A stretch of 64,000 bases of DNA, taken from the NCBI GenBank assembly GCA_003220435.1, contig QHSL01000065.1, positions 1 through 64,000 on the forward strand, read 5' to 3'. The notes under the pieces were generated by a model. The model ran no database searches, was not told the DNA's origin, and saw only the letters and a program-made list of their open reading frames with translations. The position numbers and the translations under genes were made by a program. Below, one piece after another: positions 35,603 to 45,729 of this stretch. Within the stretch, counting starts at the first letter, position 1. The number at the start of each line of letters is the position of its first letter. Source of the DNA: Candidatus Rokuibacteriota bacterium. GTDB lineage: Bacteria; Methylomirabilota; Methylomirabilia; Rokubacteriales; CSP1-6.

Positions 35603-36043
35603 CTACTGGGTCGCGATTAGGATGGCCTTGGCGATGAGGCCCACGAACTCCCACACCGGTCCGATCCACAAGTCGCGCGCGAGCCAGACCCCGATGACGA
35701 TGCCGACGTAGGCGACGCCCACAAAGACCCAGTCCGGCAGGTCGCGCAAGGGCATGAGCATCCGGAGGATTCCGGCGACGATCGCGGCGATGAACGCGAC
35801 GACGCCCCCGGCGGCGGCCAGCGCGAGCGGCGTGAGCAGCACGAACATGAACGAGGTGACGATCGCCTCGCCGCGACCGATAGGAGTCGCGAACCTCTGG
35901 CGTACCGCCGGCTGGTCGGCAAGGTACTCGAGCGCCAGCGCGACCTTGCCCCAACTGACGAAGCCGCTGTAGGTGAGGAGGAACAGGACGGAGATCCCGA
36001 GCAGGATCCAGTGGCGTCTGCGGAGCAGATTCAGCGGCCACAT
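35603..36043 (-). CDS. Integral membrane protein of unknown function
   Basis: The 146-residue protein has three or four hydrophobic helices: about 11-31 (HWILLGISVLFLLTYSGFVS), 62-95 (two adjacent spans around SFMFVLLTPLALAAAGG) and 104-122 (WVFVGVAYVGIVIGVWLA). The N-terminus is basic (LLRRRH), putting it in the cytoplasm. I do not recognise a family. It lies two bases downstream of rarA and 36 bases from the ddl start, so it is probably cotranscribed with rarA. Confidence 0.7.
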   Translation of the reverse strand: MWPLNLLRRRHWILLGISVLFLLTYSGFVSWGKVALALEYLADQPAVRQRFATPIGRGEAIVTSFMFVLLTPLALAAAGGVVAFIAAIVAGILRMLMPLRDLPDWVFVGVAYVGIVIGVWLARDLWIGPVWEFVGLIAKAILIATQ

Positions 36044-36045
36044 GC

Positions 36046-37395
36046 CTATACCCTAGGACGTCGCTGCTCCGATCGCCAACGTTTCCACTCGGCCAGCCGC
36101 CGCCCGAGCTCCGCCTCGAGCCCGCGATCGGTCGGCCGGTAGTACTGGCGCCCGCGTAGCGCCTCCGGCAGGTCATCCTGGTCCACGCGCGCCTCGGGCG
36201 TGTCGTGCGCGTACTGGTAGCCGGCGCCGTACCCGAGGTCCTTCATCAGGCGCGTGGGCGCGTTGCGGATGTGCAGCGGCACCGGCTCCGCCGGCCGCTG
36301 CTGCACGTCGTCCTTCGCCTCGTTGTAGGCCAGGTAGACGGCGTTCGACTTCGGCGCCAGCGCCAGGTAGAGCGTCGCCTGGGCCAGCGCCAGCTCACCC
36401 TCGGGATCGCCGAGAAAGTCGTAGGCCTCTTTCGCGGCCAGTGTCAGCGTGAGCGCGCCGGGATCGGCGTTGCCGACGTCCTCGGAGGCGAAGCGCACGA
36501 GCCGGCGAGCGACGTAGAGCCGGTCCTCCCCGGCCTCGAGCATGCGGGTGAGCCAGTAGAGCGCGGCGTCGGGATCAGAGTCTCGCAGCGACTTGTGCAG
36601 GGCCGAGATCAGGTTGTAGTGCTCCTCGCCGCTCTTGTCGTAGAGGAGCGTGCGTCGCTGCGCCGCCTCACGGATCGAGGCCTCGGTGAGATACCGCCGG
36701 CCGCCGGCGGTCGGCGTCAGCACCACCGCCAGCTCGAGCACGTTCAGAGCGACGCGCGCGTCCCCGTTCGCGATCGTGGCGATTGCGCCGAGCGCCTCCG
36801 GGGTCACTTCCGGGTGCAGCTGGGCGAGGCCGCGCTCACCGTCGGCGAGCGCCCGCCGCGCGATCGCGAGCAGGTCGTCCGTCTCGAGCCCGCGCAGGAC
36901 GTAGACGCGACAGCGCGAGAGCAACGCCCCGTTGACCTCGAACGACGGGTTCTCGGTGGTGGCGCCGACGAGCACGATCGTGCCCTTCTCGACGTGGGGC
37001 AGGAACGCGTCTTGCTGGGCACGGTTGAAGCGATGGATCTCGTCGACGAAGAGGATCGTGCGCGCGCCGTGGCGGCCGCGCTCGCGCTCGGCCTCCGCGA
37101 TCACCTCGCGGATCTCCTTGACCCCCGACAACACTGCCGAGAACGCGACGAAGCGCGCGCCGGTCACGTGTGCCATCAGCGACGCCAGCGTCGTCTTGCC
37201 GGAGCCCGGCGGACCCCACAGGATCATCGAGTGCAGCTCGCCCGTCTCGATCGCGGTGCGCAGCACGCGGCCGGGACCCAGCAGGTGCTCCTGGCCCACG
37301 ATCTCGCCGAGCGCCCGCGGGCGCATCCGATCGGCCAGGGGGGCCGGCGCCTTCGGGGCGGGGGCCGCGCGCTCGGGCTGGCCAAAGAGCTCCAC
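36046..37395 (-). CDS. rarA: Replication-associated recombination protein RarA (MgsA)
   Basis: The 449-residue AAA+ ATPase is related to clamp loaders and acts at stalled replication forks. It has [20 protein letters not shown] at the N-terminus, Walker [12 protein letters not shown], Walker [10 protein letters not shown], sensor 1 [11 protein letters not shown], and the C-terminal tetramerisation region ([16 protein letters not shown], then [10 protein letters not shown]). GTG begins the frame one base after the HAD phosphatase stop. Length matches the family. Confidence 0.94.
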   Translation of the reverse strand: MELFGQPERAAPAPKAPAPLADRMRPRALGEIVGQEHLLGPGRVLRTAIETGELHSMILWGPPGSGKTTLASLMAHVTGARFVAFSAVLSGVKEIREVIAEAERERGRHGARTILFVDEIHRFNRAQQDAFLPHVEKGTIVLVGATTENPSFEVNGALLSRCRVYVLRGLETDDLLAIARRALADGERGLAQLHPEVTPEALGAIATIANGDARVALNVLELAVVLTPTAGGRRYLTEASIREAAQRRTLLYDKSGEEHYNLISALHKSLRDSDPDAALYWLTRMLEAGEDRLYVARRLVRFASEDVGNADPGALTLTLAAKEAYDFLGDPEGELALAQATLYLALAPKSNAVYLAYNEAKDDVQQRPAEPVPLHIRNAPTRLMKDLGYGAGYQYAHDTPEARVDQDDLPEALRGRQYYRPTDRGLEAELGRRLAEWKRWRSEQRRPRV

Positions 37396-37396
37396 G

Positions 37397-38050
37397 CTAT
37401 GGCTGCCCGTTGCCCCACGCCGCGAGCCACGCGGGCAGGAGGGCCAGATCGGTGAGGTGGGCGACCGGCGTCACGCGCCACCGCTCGAGCTCCACGGGGC
37501 GGGCGCGGTAGGCGACGAACGGCACGCTGACGGCGGCGGCGGCGAGGCCGTCCACCCAGGAGTCGCCGACGACGACCGCGTCGCGGGCGCTCAGGCGACC
37601 GTCAAAGTACTCGGAGATGACCCGCCACCCGTCGGGATCCGGCTTCAGCGCGCGCATGTCGTCGCGCGTCACGACCAGGTCGAGCGCGTCGGCCAGACCG
37701 AGCCGCTCGAGCGCCGGCAAGGTCAGCTCGCGCGCGTTGTTCGTCCAGACCGCCGTCGCAAATCCGGCGCGGCGGGCACCCGTGACCGCCTCCAGCGCGC
37801 CCGGCTCGAGGGCGGCCGTGTCCATCGCGCGACGCTCGTGGTCGAGGGCGAGACTCCAGACGGCGGGCTCGAGCGCGGGCGCCTGCGCCCGGCAGTACGC
37901 GATCAGCTCGCCCACGCGATAGCGCTCGTTACGCGGGGGCAGGACGCCGTGAGCGCGCTCAATCAGGGCCCGCATGTCGACCGCCATGGCGGCGAGATCG
38001 AGCGGGGTCTGGATGAGGGTGTGATCCAGGTCGAACACGCACAGCGCCAC
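37397..38050 (-). CDS. HAD-superfamily phosphatase
   Basis: The 217-residue HAD hydrolase has the motif I nucleophile in [10 protein letters not shown], Thr/Ser motif II in [10 protein letters not shown], Lys motif III in [10 protein letters not shown] and acidic motif [12 protein letters not shown]. Layout is phosphoglycolate phosphatase-like with a helical cap. A start at GTG 38050 places motif I right at the N-terminus as usual; the frame is open to 38068. The divergent TPR gene begins at 38092. The physiological substrate is not determinable. Confidence 0.82.
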   Translation of the reverse strand: MALCVFDLDHTLIQTPLDLAAMAVDMRALIERAHGVLPPRNERYRVGELIAYCRAQAPALEPAVWSLALDHERRAMDTAALEPGALEAVTGARRAGFATAVWTNNARELTLPALERLGLADALDLVVTRDDMRALKPDPDGWRVISEYFDGRLSARDAVVVGDSWVDGLAAAAVSVPFVAYRARPVELERWRVTPVAHLTDLALLPAWLAAWGNGQP

Positions 38051-38091
38051 GCTGAGACCGTACCACAAGCATGCTACGATGGGCTGTCATC

Positions 38092-39471
38092 ATGACACGC
38101 CGGTTGCTTTCGGTTTCGGCGTTGACGTCGATCCTGCTGGCCGCTCTTCCCGCCCCGCCCGCGCTCGCCCTCGACGAGGCTGCGCGGCTCTGGCTCGTTG
38201 GCGAGCGGGCATTCGGCGACGGGCTCCACGCGCTCGCGCGTCGGACCCTGGAGCGGTTCGTCGCCGAGAATCCCAACGACGCGCGCCTGTCGTCGGCCGT
38301 CCTTCTCCTGGGGCGCACCCGGCTGGCTCTGGGCGACGCCGAATCCGCGCTCGAGGCCTTCCGCCGGCTGCGCACGCTGCCGCCGCCGGGCGAGCCGATG
38401 GAAGCGAAGTTTTGGGAGGCGGAAGCGCTGCTGCGCGTGAAACGGCTCGCGGAGGCGCGCGCGGCCTACGACGAGGTCGTGCGCAAGGACGCGGCGTCAC
38501 CGCTGGCGCCCGACGCGCTCTACGGCCTCGCGTGGACCGATCTGGAGCTCCGGCGTCCGGAGGCCGCGGCCAAGGAGTTTCGCGACCTGCTCGCCGCCTG
38601 GCCGAATCATCCCCAGGCCGCCTCGGCCACGTATTCGCTGGCGCGGGCACTCGTCGAGCTCAAGCGCTTCGACGAGGCGATCCCGCTGCTGCAGAGCTTC
38701 CCCGCGAAGTTCAGCGGCAACAAGCTCATCCCCGACTCCCAGTACCTGCTCGGCTGGGCGCGGGTGACGGCGGGGCAGTGGAAGGACGGCGTCGACGATC
38801 TGCGAGCCTTCGTAGCGGCGTATCCGTCGCACGAGCTGGCGCCGGAGGCTCGACGCAAGATCACGGAGACGCAGGCCTCCCACGGCAGCCGCGCCCAGCA
38901 GCTGAGCAGCTACAAGGAGCTGATGGAGCAGCCGCCGCCCACTCCTGAGGGCCTCTTCGACGCGGCGGGGATCGCGGCGCGGCTGAACCAGCCGAAAGAG
39001 CAGGAGGCCGCGTGGCGACGCCTTCGCAAGGAGTTTCCCAATCATCCGCTGGCGCTCAGCGCCGCCCTCGACCTCGCGAAGGCGGCGTTCAAGCGCAAGA
39101 GCTGGACCGAGGCGGCGATGCAGGCCAAGGCGGCGGCGGCGAGCGACGAGGACGGGCTGCGCTCCCGGGCGCTCCTGCTGGAGGGTGAGTCGGAGCTTCA
39201 GCTCAAGCGGTTCAAGGACGCGGCCAAGTCGTTCGAGGCCGTCGTCGCCGTGAAGGGCGTCGAGGCCGACGACCGCTATCGCGCGCTCGCCGGTCTCGGC
39301 CTCGCGCGCGAGGAGCTGCAAGACTTGCGCGCGGCGCTCGGCGCGTACGAGGCGGTGGCCTCGAAAAGCCCCGACGCCACGCTGCGCGACTGGGCGCGTA
39401 ACCGCGCCGCCGCGATCAAAGGTCGGCTCTCCAAGCCCTCGGCGCCCGCCGCCGGAGACAAGCGCCAGTGA
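38092..39471 (+). CDS. Secreted TPR protein (CpoB/YbgF-like architecture)
   Basis: The 459-residue protein has a signal peptide ([20 protein letters not shown] through ALA) and about ten tetratricopeptide repeats from residue 30 onward, for example [20 protein letters not shown] and [20 protein letters not shown]. There is no enzymatic motif. TACGAT (38075-38080) ends 11 bases before the ATG and there is no Shine-Dalgarno sequence; an alternative ATG at 38071 would overlap that hexamer. It heads an overlapping operon with a second, larger TPR protein and aldehyde oxidoreductase, so it is probably a periplasmic scaffold. Confidence 0.82.
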   Translation: MTRRLLSVSALTSILLAALPAPPALALDEAARLWLVGERAFGDGLHALARRTLERFVAENPNDARLSSAVLLLGRTRLALGDAESALEAFRRLRTLPPPGEPMEAKFWEAEALLRVKRLAEARAAYDEVVRKDAASPLAPDALYGLAWTDLELRRPEAAAKEFRDLLAAWPNHPQAASATYSLARALVELKRFDEAIPLLQSFPAKFSGNKLIPDSQYLLGWARVTAGQWKDGVDDLRAFVAAYPSHELAPEARRKITETQASHGSRAQQLSSYKELMEQPPPTPEGLFDAAGIAARLNQPKEQEAAWRRLRKEFPNHPLALSAALDLAKAAFKRKSWTEAAMQAKAAAASDEDGLRSRALLLEGESELQLKRFKDAAKSFEAVVAVKGVEADDRYRALAGLGLAREELQDLRAALGAYEAVASKSPDATLRDWARNRAAAIKGRLSKPSAPAAGDKRQ

Positions 39472-42449
39472 TCCGGTGCGGGCTCGCGCTGGCGCTGTCG
39501 GCCGCGCTCCTCGCCGCGCCGGGCTCGACGACGGCGGCGACGGTGCTGCCGCTGGTGCCGCCGCCGCCCGATCTCACGAGCCTCGTGCCGTTCGCCGAGG
39601 CGCCGGTCGAGAAGCCGCCGATCACCGCCGTTGACCTGCCGTTGCCGCCGTCGCCCGCCGAGCTGCCGCCGATGCCGCTGGCGTCCATCGTGGTTCCGGC
39701 GGCGGACAAGCCGACCGCGGCGGTGGGGCCGACGGGCACGCTCGCATGCGTCGGCGCAGCGTTTGGGGTGGCCTCGAAGGCGCTCGAGTGCGGGCGCTCG
39801 CACTACGCCAAGGGCGAGTACGATGACGCGGCCCAGGATCTCGAGCAGGCCGCTCGCCGCGGCTCGGAGCGCGAGCTGATCACCGAGGCCCGGTACTGGC
39901 TCGCCGAGACCTACTACCGGCTCAATCGTTTCCAGCAAGCGGACCAGCTCTTCCGTCAGGTCGCGCAGGGCCCGCGCACGGCCGAGTTCACGGTGTGGAG
40001 CCTGCACAGCAGCGGCTGGACCGCGCTCCGCCTCGGCGAGTGGTCGCGCGCCCGCGACACGTTCACTCAGTTCCTCACGGCGGCGCCGTACCAGCTGGAG
40101 ACCTGGGCGCGCCACGGCCTCGGGCTTGCCAACTACGCATTCGGCCGCCCGGACGACGCCGTCGCCGCGTGGGCCGCGCTGTCGTCCCGAGGCGTGCCGC
40201 CGCTGCTCGCGCGTGACGTGAGTTTCTGGCTCGGCGAATCGCTTGGGCGCGTGGGCCAGTACGATCGCGCGATCCGTGAGCTGGGCCAGTTCGTGCAAGG
40301 CGGCGCCCATCCAATGCTCGAGGCGGGCCTGGCGCGTCTCGGCTGGTGGAGCCTTGCCGTCGAGCGCTACCCGGAGGCCGCGACGGCGTTTCGCTCGTAT
40401 CTGGCCTCGCCCCGGAACAGCGGCAACGAGCGCCACTGGGTCGAGGCGGGGCTCGCGCTGGCGCTGGTCGCCTCCGACCCGGACGGCGCCAGAAGCACGG
40501 TGCGCGGGCTCGAAGCGAAGCGCTCGCCGCTGGTGCAGCCGGTGCTGATCCGCCTCATGCGCGCGCTGGTCGAGGCCAAGAAGTCGACGGACGTACCCCC
40601 GCTCGCGCAGGAGCTCCTGGGCGCCACCCTCACGCCGGCCGTGCGCGCCTACGTGCTCGTGCTGAAGGGCGACGCGCACCGGCTCGCCGGCAACCGGGAC
40701 GACGCGCGCACGCAGTACGAGCTGGGGCAGCGCATGGATCCCGCGAGCGTCACCGGCTGGTACGCGTCGTATCGGCTGGCGCACAGCAATTTCGAGCTGA
40801 GGGAGTTCGCCCAGGCCGTGGGCGATCTGAAGCGGGTCGTCGCCGTGGCACCGTCGCCCGACGCGCGCGTGGCCGCCTTGCTGCTGCAGGGCGAGGCCGC
40901 GTACTACGGCGGCGATCACGTGACCGCGGCGGCCGCGTTCCGTCGTGTGCTCGCCGACGCCCCGGATCATCCCCAGGCCTCTTCGGCACGGCTCGGGCTC
41001 GCGTGGGCGCTGATGCGGCACGATCGGCCCGAGGACGCGCGCCGCGAGTTCCTCGAGTTCGTCCAGGCGGCGCCGAAGGACCCGCGCGCCCCCGACGCGC
41101 TCGAGCTCGCTTCCGAGCTGGCGCTACGCGACGACAGGGATCGCGCGACCGCGCAGCAGCTGCTGGACCGCGTCATCGCGACGTTCCCGCGGGCGCCGCG
41201 TACCGAGTTCGCCCGGCTCAACCGCGCCCTCCTGATGCTGCGCACCGGGGACGCGGCCGGTGCGCAGACGGCGCTCCGCGACTGGATCCGGCGCGCGCCG
41301 TTTCCCCCACTCCTCGGCCGCGCGCAGGCGGCGCTCGGCGCCGCCCTCTTCGCCACCGGGCGCCAGGGCGAGGCCGCCTATTCGTTCACGCAGGCGCAGG
41401 TAGAAGGCGTCGGCTCGCTGAGCGCTCTCGGCCTCGGCTCGGTGGCGCTCGCCCAGGGCCAGCTCGACGTGGCGACGGCGAAGCTCACGGAAGCGCGCGA
41501 CGGCGGCACCTCGGGGGTCGCGGCTGTCGCCAGTTACGGGCTCGCGGCGATCGCCGCGCAGCGAGGGGCGCTGAAGGATCTCAAGCCGGCGGCGCTCGCG
41601 GCGCTCGAGCGCTCCCCGAAGGGACGTGAGGCGCCGCGCCTGATGTACGTCCTGACCGGCATCGCCGTCGAGGAGAAGGACTGGCCGAGCGCCCTCGCGA
41701 TGGCCAAGCGGCTCGCGAGCGAGTTCCCGTCTGACGACGCGGCGGACGACGCCCTCGAGCGTGTCGGCGCCGGCGCGGCCGCGGCCTCGGCCTGGCCCGT
41801 TGTCAGTGAAGCGTACACGCTGCTCGGGAAAGTGTTTCCCAAGAGCCCCTTCGTCGAGCCGGCCAGGATCACGCTCGCGGAGGCGCAGGTGGAAGCGGGC
41901 CAGGCCGCCCAGGCGAGGCCAGGGCTCGAGGAGTTCGTGACGGCCTCGCCGGCCGACCCGCGGGCGGGGCGCGCCTGGCTCGCCCTGGCGCGGGCGCGCG
42001 AGGCGACCGGCGACCGCGCCGGCGCGCTCGACGCGTACACGCGTGCCGTGAAGGACGCGAGCGTGGCCGCCGAGCGTCCCGAGGCGTCGCTGGGCTACGC
42101 GCGGCTGCTCTCGCAGGACAAGCGCTGGGGCGAGGCGCGCGGCGTGCTCGAGCGCGTGATTCGTAGCGACGACAAGAACGCCGTCGCGGCCGCCGCCGTC
42201 GGGATCGGCGAGACCTACCAGGGCGAGGGCGATTTCCTCGCTGCCGCCGAGTACTTCATGACGGCGGCGTACGTCGCGCCCGAGTCGCCGGCCGGCCGCC
42301 GCGGGCTCCTCGGCGCCGGCGCCAGCTTCGCGGCGCTCAAGCAGGTCGACGCGGCGGCGACGGTGTGCCGCAAGCTTCTCGCCCTGCCCGGCGTGCCCGC
42401 CGAGCCGGCCGAGGCGGCACGCAAGTGCCTGAAGGACATCGGCCAGTGA
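39468..42449 (+). CDS. Large secreted TPR-repeat protein
   Basis: The 993-residue protein opens with a signal peptide (GLALALSAALLAAPGSTTAA) followed by a Pro-rich segment (to about 85). The remainder is nearly all tetratricopeptide repeats, roughly 20 of them, such as ARYWLAETYYRLNRFQQADQ and AYYGGDHVTAAAAFRRVLAD. It starts at GTG overlapping the upstream TPR stop (GTGA) and overlaps the aldehyde oxidoreductase start the same way, so the three are translated as a unit. The likely role is a multi-protein scaffold in the periplasm or at the outer membrane; partner and pathway are unknown. Confidence 0.82.
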   Translation: MIRCGLALALSAALLAAPGSTTAATVLPLVPPPPDLTSLVPFAEAPVEKPPITAVDLPLPPSPAELPPMPLASIVVPAADKPTAAVGPTGTLACVGAAFGVASKALECGRSHYAKGEYDDAAQDLEQAARRGSERELITEARYWLAETYYRLNRFQQADQLFRQVAQGPRTAEFTVWSLHSSGWTALRLGEWSRARDTFTQFLTAAPYQLETWARHGLGLANYAFGRPDDAVAAWAALSSRGVPPLLARDVSFWLGESLGRVGQYDRAIRELGQFVQGGAHPMLEAGLARLGWWSLAVERYPEAATAFRSYLASPRNSGNERHWVEAGLALALVASDPDGARSTVRGLEAKRSPLVQPVLIRLMRALVEAKKSTDVPPLAQELLGATLTPAVRAYVLVLKGDAHRLAGNRDDARTQYELGQRMDPASVTGWYASYRLAHSNFELREFAQAVGDLKRVVAVAPSPDARVAALLLQGEAAYYGGDHVTAAAAFRRVLADAPDHPQASSARLGLAWALMRHDRPEDARREFLEFVQAAPKDPRAPDALELASELALRDDRDRATAQQLLDRVIATFPRAPRTEFARLNRALLMLRTGDAAGAQTALRDWIRRAPFPPLLGRAQAALGAALFATGRQGEAAYSFTQAQVEGVGSLSALGLGSVALAQGQLDVATAKLTEARDGGTSGVAAVASYGLAAIAAQRGALKDLKPAALAALERSPKGREAPRLMYVLTGIAVEEKDWPSALAMAKRLASEFPSDDAADDALERVGAGAAAASAWPVVSEAYTLLGKVFPKSPFVEPARITLAEAQVEAGQAAQARPGLEEFVTASPADPRAGRAWLALARAREATGDRAGALDAYTRAVKDASVAAERPEASLGYARLLSQDKRWGEARGVLERVIRSDDKNAVAAAAVGIGETYQGEGDFLAAAEYFMTAAYVAPESPAGRRGLLGAGASFAALKQVDAAATVCRKLLALPGVPAEPAEAARKCLKDIGQ

Positions 42450-44272
42450 AGGCCTACGGCGGCCGGATCCTGCACGTCGATCTGACGACGGGCGCACCGC
42501 GCATCGAGCCGCTGGGCGAGGACGCCGCGCGCGGGCTCCTGGGTGGCAACGGTCTGGCCGCGCGCCTGCTCTACGACATGGTGCCGGCGCAGATTGATCC
42601 GTTCGCGCCGTCCAACGCCGTGGTCTTCAGCGTAGGGCCCATCACCGACACGACGGTCCCGGGCAACAGCCGCGCGTGTGTCGCGACGAAATCGCCGCTG
42701 ACCGGCCTGTTCTTCGACTCGACCTTCGGCGGGCGCTTCCCGGCGACGCTCAAGCGCACCGGCTTCGATGCGATGGTGATCTCCGGCTGCGCCGCCGCGC
42801 CGTCCTACCTGCTGGTGACCGAGGCCGGCGCGACGCTGAAGCCGGCGCCCGAGCTCTGGGGCAAGACGACGCGCGAGGCCGTGACCGCGCTGGTCGACGC
42901 CGAGGGCGCCGACGCCGACGCGATCGCGATCGGCCCAGCCGGCGAACATCGTGTCCGCTTCGCCGCGATGGCCCACTACTGGCGAAACCGCGAAGGCGTG
43001 TCGGGTCGCGGGGGCATCGGCGCCGTCCTCGGCAGCAAGAACCTCAAAGCGGTGGTGGTGCGCGGCGCACGCAAGACCGAGGTCGCGGACCACGCGGCGC
43101 TCAAGGCGCTCATCGACGAGACGCGCGAGCCGCTCAAGAGCGGCACCAAGGCGCTCACGACCTTCGGCACGCCGTTCCTGGTGGGGCCGATCAACGCCCT
43201 CGGCGGCCTCGGCGCCTACAACCTGCGCCAGGAGACGTTCGCCGAGGCGCGCGCGGTGAGCGGCGAGGAGATGAAGGCCCACTACCACGACCGCGACACG
43301 ACGTGCCTCAAATGTCCGGTCGCGTGCGGCAAGCAGTACGCGATCGGCGAGGGCGAGTTCGCCGGCACCCGGGCCAAGATGCCGGAGTACGAGACGATCT
43401 TCGCTCTCGGCCCGATGCTCGGAATCTCGAATCCCGAGGCGCTCATCCTGGCAAACGATCTCTGCGACCTGCTCGGGATGGACACGATCTCGCTCGGCGT
43501 CACGCTGGCCTTCGTCGCCGAGGCCGTCGAGCGGGGCTGGCTCAGCAAGCACGAGATCGGCGTGCCGTTCGGCTGGGGCGACTGGCGCGGGATGCTGCGC
43601 CTGGTCGAGATGACCGCGCGCCGCGAGGGCTTCGGCGCGCGCATCGCCGAAGGCGCCTGGCGGCTCGCGGCCTCGGTCCACCCGGAAGGGACGAAGCTCG
43701 TCTACGCGGTGAAGGGCCTCGAATTGCCCGCGCACTCGGCGCGTGCCCTCAAGGGGCTCTCGATCGGCTACGCCACCGCCACCCGCGGCGGCAGCCATCA
43801 CGACACCCGGCCCACGCCCCAGTACGCGCAGGGGTTCGACCGGCGCGGCACCAAGGACAAGCCGGCGTTCGCCGTGTGCAGCCAGCACTTCACCGCGATC
43901 GGCGACTCGCTCGTCATGTGCCGGTTCACCTCCGAGCGCGGCTTTGGCCTCTTCGTCGGCGAGCCGTACGCCCGAATGGTGCGTGCGGTCACCGGCTGGG
44001 ATGTGACGGTCGAGGAGCTCGAGCGCGTGGGCGAGCGCATTATCAACCTCGAGCGGCTCTTCAACGTGCGCGAGGGCGTGCGCCGCGCCCAGGACGTGCT
44101 GCCGTGGAAGGTGATGCACGAGCCCATCCCCGACGGGCCCTCGGCTGGTATGCACTGCCCGCCCGCGGAGCTCGATGCGATGCTCGACGAATACTATGCA
44201 CTGCGCGGGTGGGACGCCGACGGCGTGCCGACCGCCGAGCGCCTGGCGGCGCTCGGACTCCATCGTCATTAA
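42446..44272 (+). CDS. aor: Aldehyde:ferredoxin oxidoreductase family (tungsten-pterin enzyme)
   Basis: The 608-residue AOR oxidises aldehydes (substrate uncertain) with ferredoxin-like acceptors, using a tungsten bis-pterin and a [4Fe-4S] cluster. It begins YGGRILHVDLTTG and shows VFSVGPITDT, GRGGIGAVLGSKNLKAVVVR, the cluster cysteines CLKCPVAC and the later Cys in NDLCDLLGMDTIS, and GLELPAHSARALKG. Length and motif order are normal, and it has no signal peptide, so it is cytosolic, unlike its two exported operon partners. GTG overlaps the TPR stop. Such enzymes are typical of anaerobic or microaerobic metabolism. Confidence 0.92.
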   Translation: MKAYGGRILHVDLTTGAPRIEPLGEDAARGLLGGNGLAARLLYDMVPAQIDPFAPSNAVVFSVGPITDTTVPGNSRACVATKSPLTGLFFDSTFGGRFPATLKRTGFDAMVISGCAAAPSYLLVTEAGATLKPAPELWGKTTREAVTALVDAEGADADAIAIGPAGEHRVRFAAMAHYWRNREGVSGRGGIGAVLGSKNLKAVVVRGARKTEVADHAALKALIDETREPLKSGTKALTTFGTPFLVGPINALGGLGAYNLRQETFAEARAVSGEEMKAHYHDRDTTCLKCPVACGKQYAIGEGEFAGTRAKMPEYETIFALGPMLGISNPEALILANDLCDLLGMDTISLGVTLAFVAEAVERGWLSKHEIGVPFGWGDWRGMLRLVEMTARREGFGARIAEGAWRLAASVHPEGTKLVYAVKGLELPAHSARALKGLSIGYATATRGGSHHDTRPTPQYAQGFDRRGTKDKPAFAVCSQHFTAIGDSLVMCRFTSERGFGLFVGEPYARMVRAVTGWDVTVEELERVGERIINLERLFNVREGVRRAQDVLPWKVMHEPIPDGPSAGMHCPPAELDAMLDEYYALRGWDADGVPTAERLAALGLHRH

Positions 44273-44286
44273 CAGAGGACCCTGAC

Positions 44287-44691
44287 ATGGCACTCGGACA
44301 AGACGCCACCGAACCCACGATGGACCCCGTGGGGCTGTATCGAGAGGACACCATCACCGATCGTCGCATTGGCACGATCCGCGTGCTCACCCCGGTCAAG
44401 GCGGACGGCACGCTCGATCCCGGCCGCAAAGTCCTGTACGCGGGCGAGGCGCAGATCCTCACGCAGACCGGGGTCCTGCCGCTCGGCTTCGACATCGAGG
44501 CGAGCTCCCTCGCCGACGCCGTGGAGAAGTTCGCCGCCGCCGCCAAGGCCGCGATCGAGCGGACAGTGCGAGAGCTGCAGGAGCTCCGCCGCGAAGCCGC
44601 GTCGTCGCTCGTCATTCCAGCGAGAATGCCCCCCGACTCGCGCGGTCCGGGCGGCTTGCGCGGGGGCGGCGGGCTGATCGAGCTGCCGTAA
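44287..44691 (+). CDS. Small protein cotranscribed with AOR, unknown function
   Basis: The 134-residue cytosolic protein starts at ATG 44287, 14 bases after the AOR stop. The N-terminal half is beta-like (ITDRRIGTIRVLTPVKADG, then VLYAGEAQILTQTG), and the middle is one long amphipathic helix (ADAVEKFAAAAKAAIERTVR through LRRE). A Gly-rich tail ends in GLIELP. I do not recognise a family. Position suggests an accessory or chaperone-like partner of AOR; that is inference. Confidence 0.72.
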   Translation: MALGQDATEPTMDPVGLYREDTITDRRIGTIRVLTPVKADGTLDPGRKVLYAGEAQILTQTGVLPLGFDIEASSLADAVEKFAAAAKAAIERTVRELQELRREAASSLVIPARMPPDSRGPGGLRGGGGLIELP

Positions 44692-44783
44692 GACCGCCTC
44701 GCCGGGGAGAGCGGCCACGTCGATGGGTGCTACCATAATCGAGTGCGGCGAGCGCCCCGCGGCTCGCTGAGCCTTCCACGCAC

Positions 44784-44859
44784 GGGCGGATAGCTCAGTT
44801 GGAAGAGCGCGGCCCTTACAAGGCCGAGGTCACAGGTTCGATCCCTGTTCCGCCCACCA
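44784..44859 (+). tRNA. tRNA-Val (anticodon TAC)
   Basis: A complete 76-base cloverleaf has acceptor arms GGGCGGA and TCCGCCC, D-loop TAGCTCAGTTGGAAGAG, an anticodon stem around CTTACAA (anticodon TAC), T-arm CACAGGTTCGATCCCTGT, discriminator A and an encoded CCA. A CATAAT hexamer at 44734-44739 may be its -10 element. Confidence 0.95.
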
Positions 44860-45011
44860 CTGACGCGCGATGCTCAAGCTCAACCGTGTCGGGCTAACAT
44901 CCGTGGGCGGTCATGATGGCACGCGCTCTCCGACTTCGGCCTGTCTCCGAGAAGGGCTATCCCACAACGGCTGCTTCGCAAATTCGTCCCCGTCTCGTCG
45001 AGGCATTAAAT

Positions 45012-45266
45012 ATGCTCGTCTGCTCGACTGGGGTGCAGTCTATGGGGAGCTTCGCGCTCGTCAAGATCAGGGCCACCGTGGAAACCGGGCCGATGCTGTT
45101 ACCAGAGGACAGCATCGACAAGGCGCTTGAGGAGCTTCGGCGCAACCTGAAGAATTTAGGCCTCGCCGTCCTCTCCATCGATCGAATGGACGCGGCAATG
45201 GCGCAATCTCCGGACGCGTTCACCGACAACGATCCGTGGAGTTTTCGAGGACGCTCCGTGGAGTAG
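45012..45266 (+). CDS. Hypothetical small protein
   Basis: The 84-residue open frame begins at ATG 45012, just after a TTAAAT stretch. It could be real: ALVKIRATVETGPMLLPEDS, an amphipathic helix IDKALEELRRNLKNLGLAVL and an acidic end have balanced composition, unlike shadow frames. There is no Shine-Dalgarno sequence and no family recognised. A start at ATG 45042 is possible. The surrounding 45.3-45.7 kb is non-coding on the plus strand. Confidence 0.35.
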   Translation: MLVCSTGVQSMGSFALVKIRATVETGPMLLPEDSIDKALEELRRNLKNLGLAVLSIDRMDAAMAQSPDAFTDNDPWSFRGRSVE

Positions 45267-45362
45267 ATACTTCGCGACGCTACTGCTCAGGCCGATTCGG
45301 GCCTCATCGCGAGCTCCATCGCGTCCCCGGTCAGGACGCCGGCCACGACACACGGGAGAGCA

Positions 45363-45470
45363 TCAAGGACGCCGCTTCGGGCGCGTCCAACGAGAAAGCG
45401 CGTAGAGGACAAGCGCAACGAGCGCAACCAGGAGCAGTGCGCCGAGTGCTTGAATGAACCAGCGGCCCAC
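45363..45470 (-). CDS. Single-membrane-span microprotein (35 residues)
   Basis: A short minus-strand frame encodes one hydrophobic helix followed by a basic tail: WFIQALGALLLVALVALVLY, then ALSRWTRPKRR. A GTG start is preceded by GGGAGG four bases away; an in-frame ATG at 45518 would give 51 residues. The charge pattern predicts an N-out/C-in single-span protein. There is no known homologue in my recognition. The rest of 45267-45729 holds nothing else I can support. Confidence 0.35.
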   Translation of the reverse strand: MGRWFIQALGALLLVALVALVLYALSRWTRPKRRP

Positions 45471-45729
45471 GCTGCCTCCCAGCGACGCGACACAACAACC
45501 GCGGGCGCTGCTCAGCATCGGTCCCAGGACCGTCCCTTGACGCTATACGTGCCATCTGTCCGTGAGGCGGGGCAATCCGGTGAAGCCCGGAGTTGATGGA
45601 TGAAAGTTCACTGAGGAAGCAGGCGAACGCCAGCGACCAGTGACCAAAATTGTCGGGTGGTCTGCCAGGTCGCCCCCCCCCACGGTCAACTGGGCCCTGC
45701 CAAAGCCCTGAATTGGCAGCGCCCCGGCT

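Noticed and set aside
42215-44293. 692-codon antisense frame over the aldehyde oxidoreductase gene
   Set aside because: Shadow of a GC-rich gene; no motif, and composition is dominated by Arg, Ala, His and Gly.
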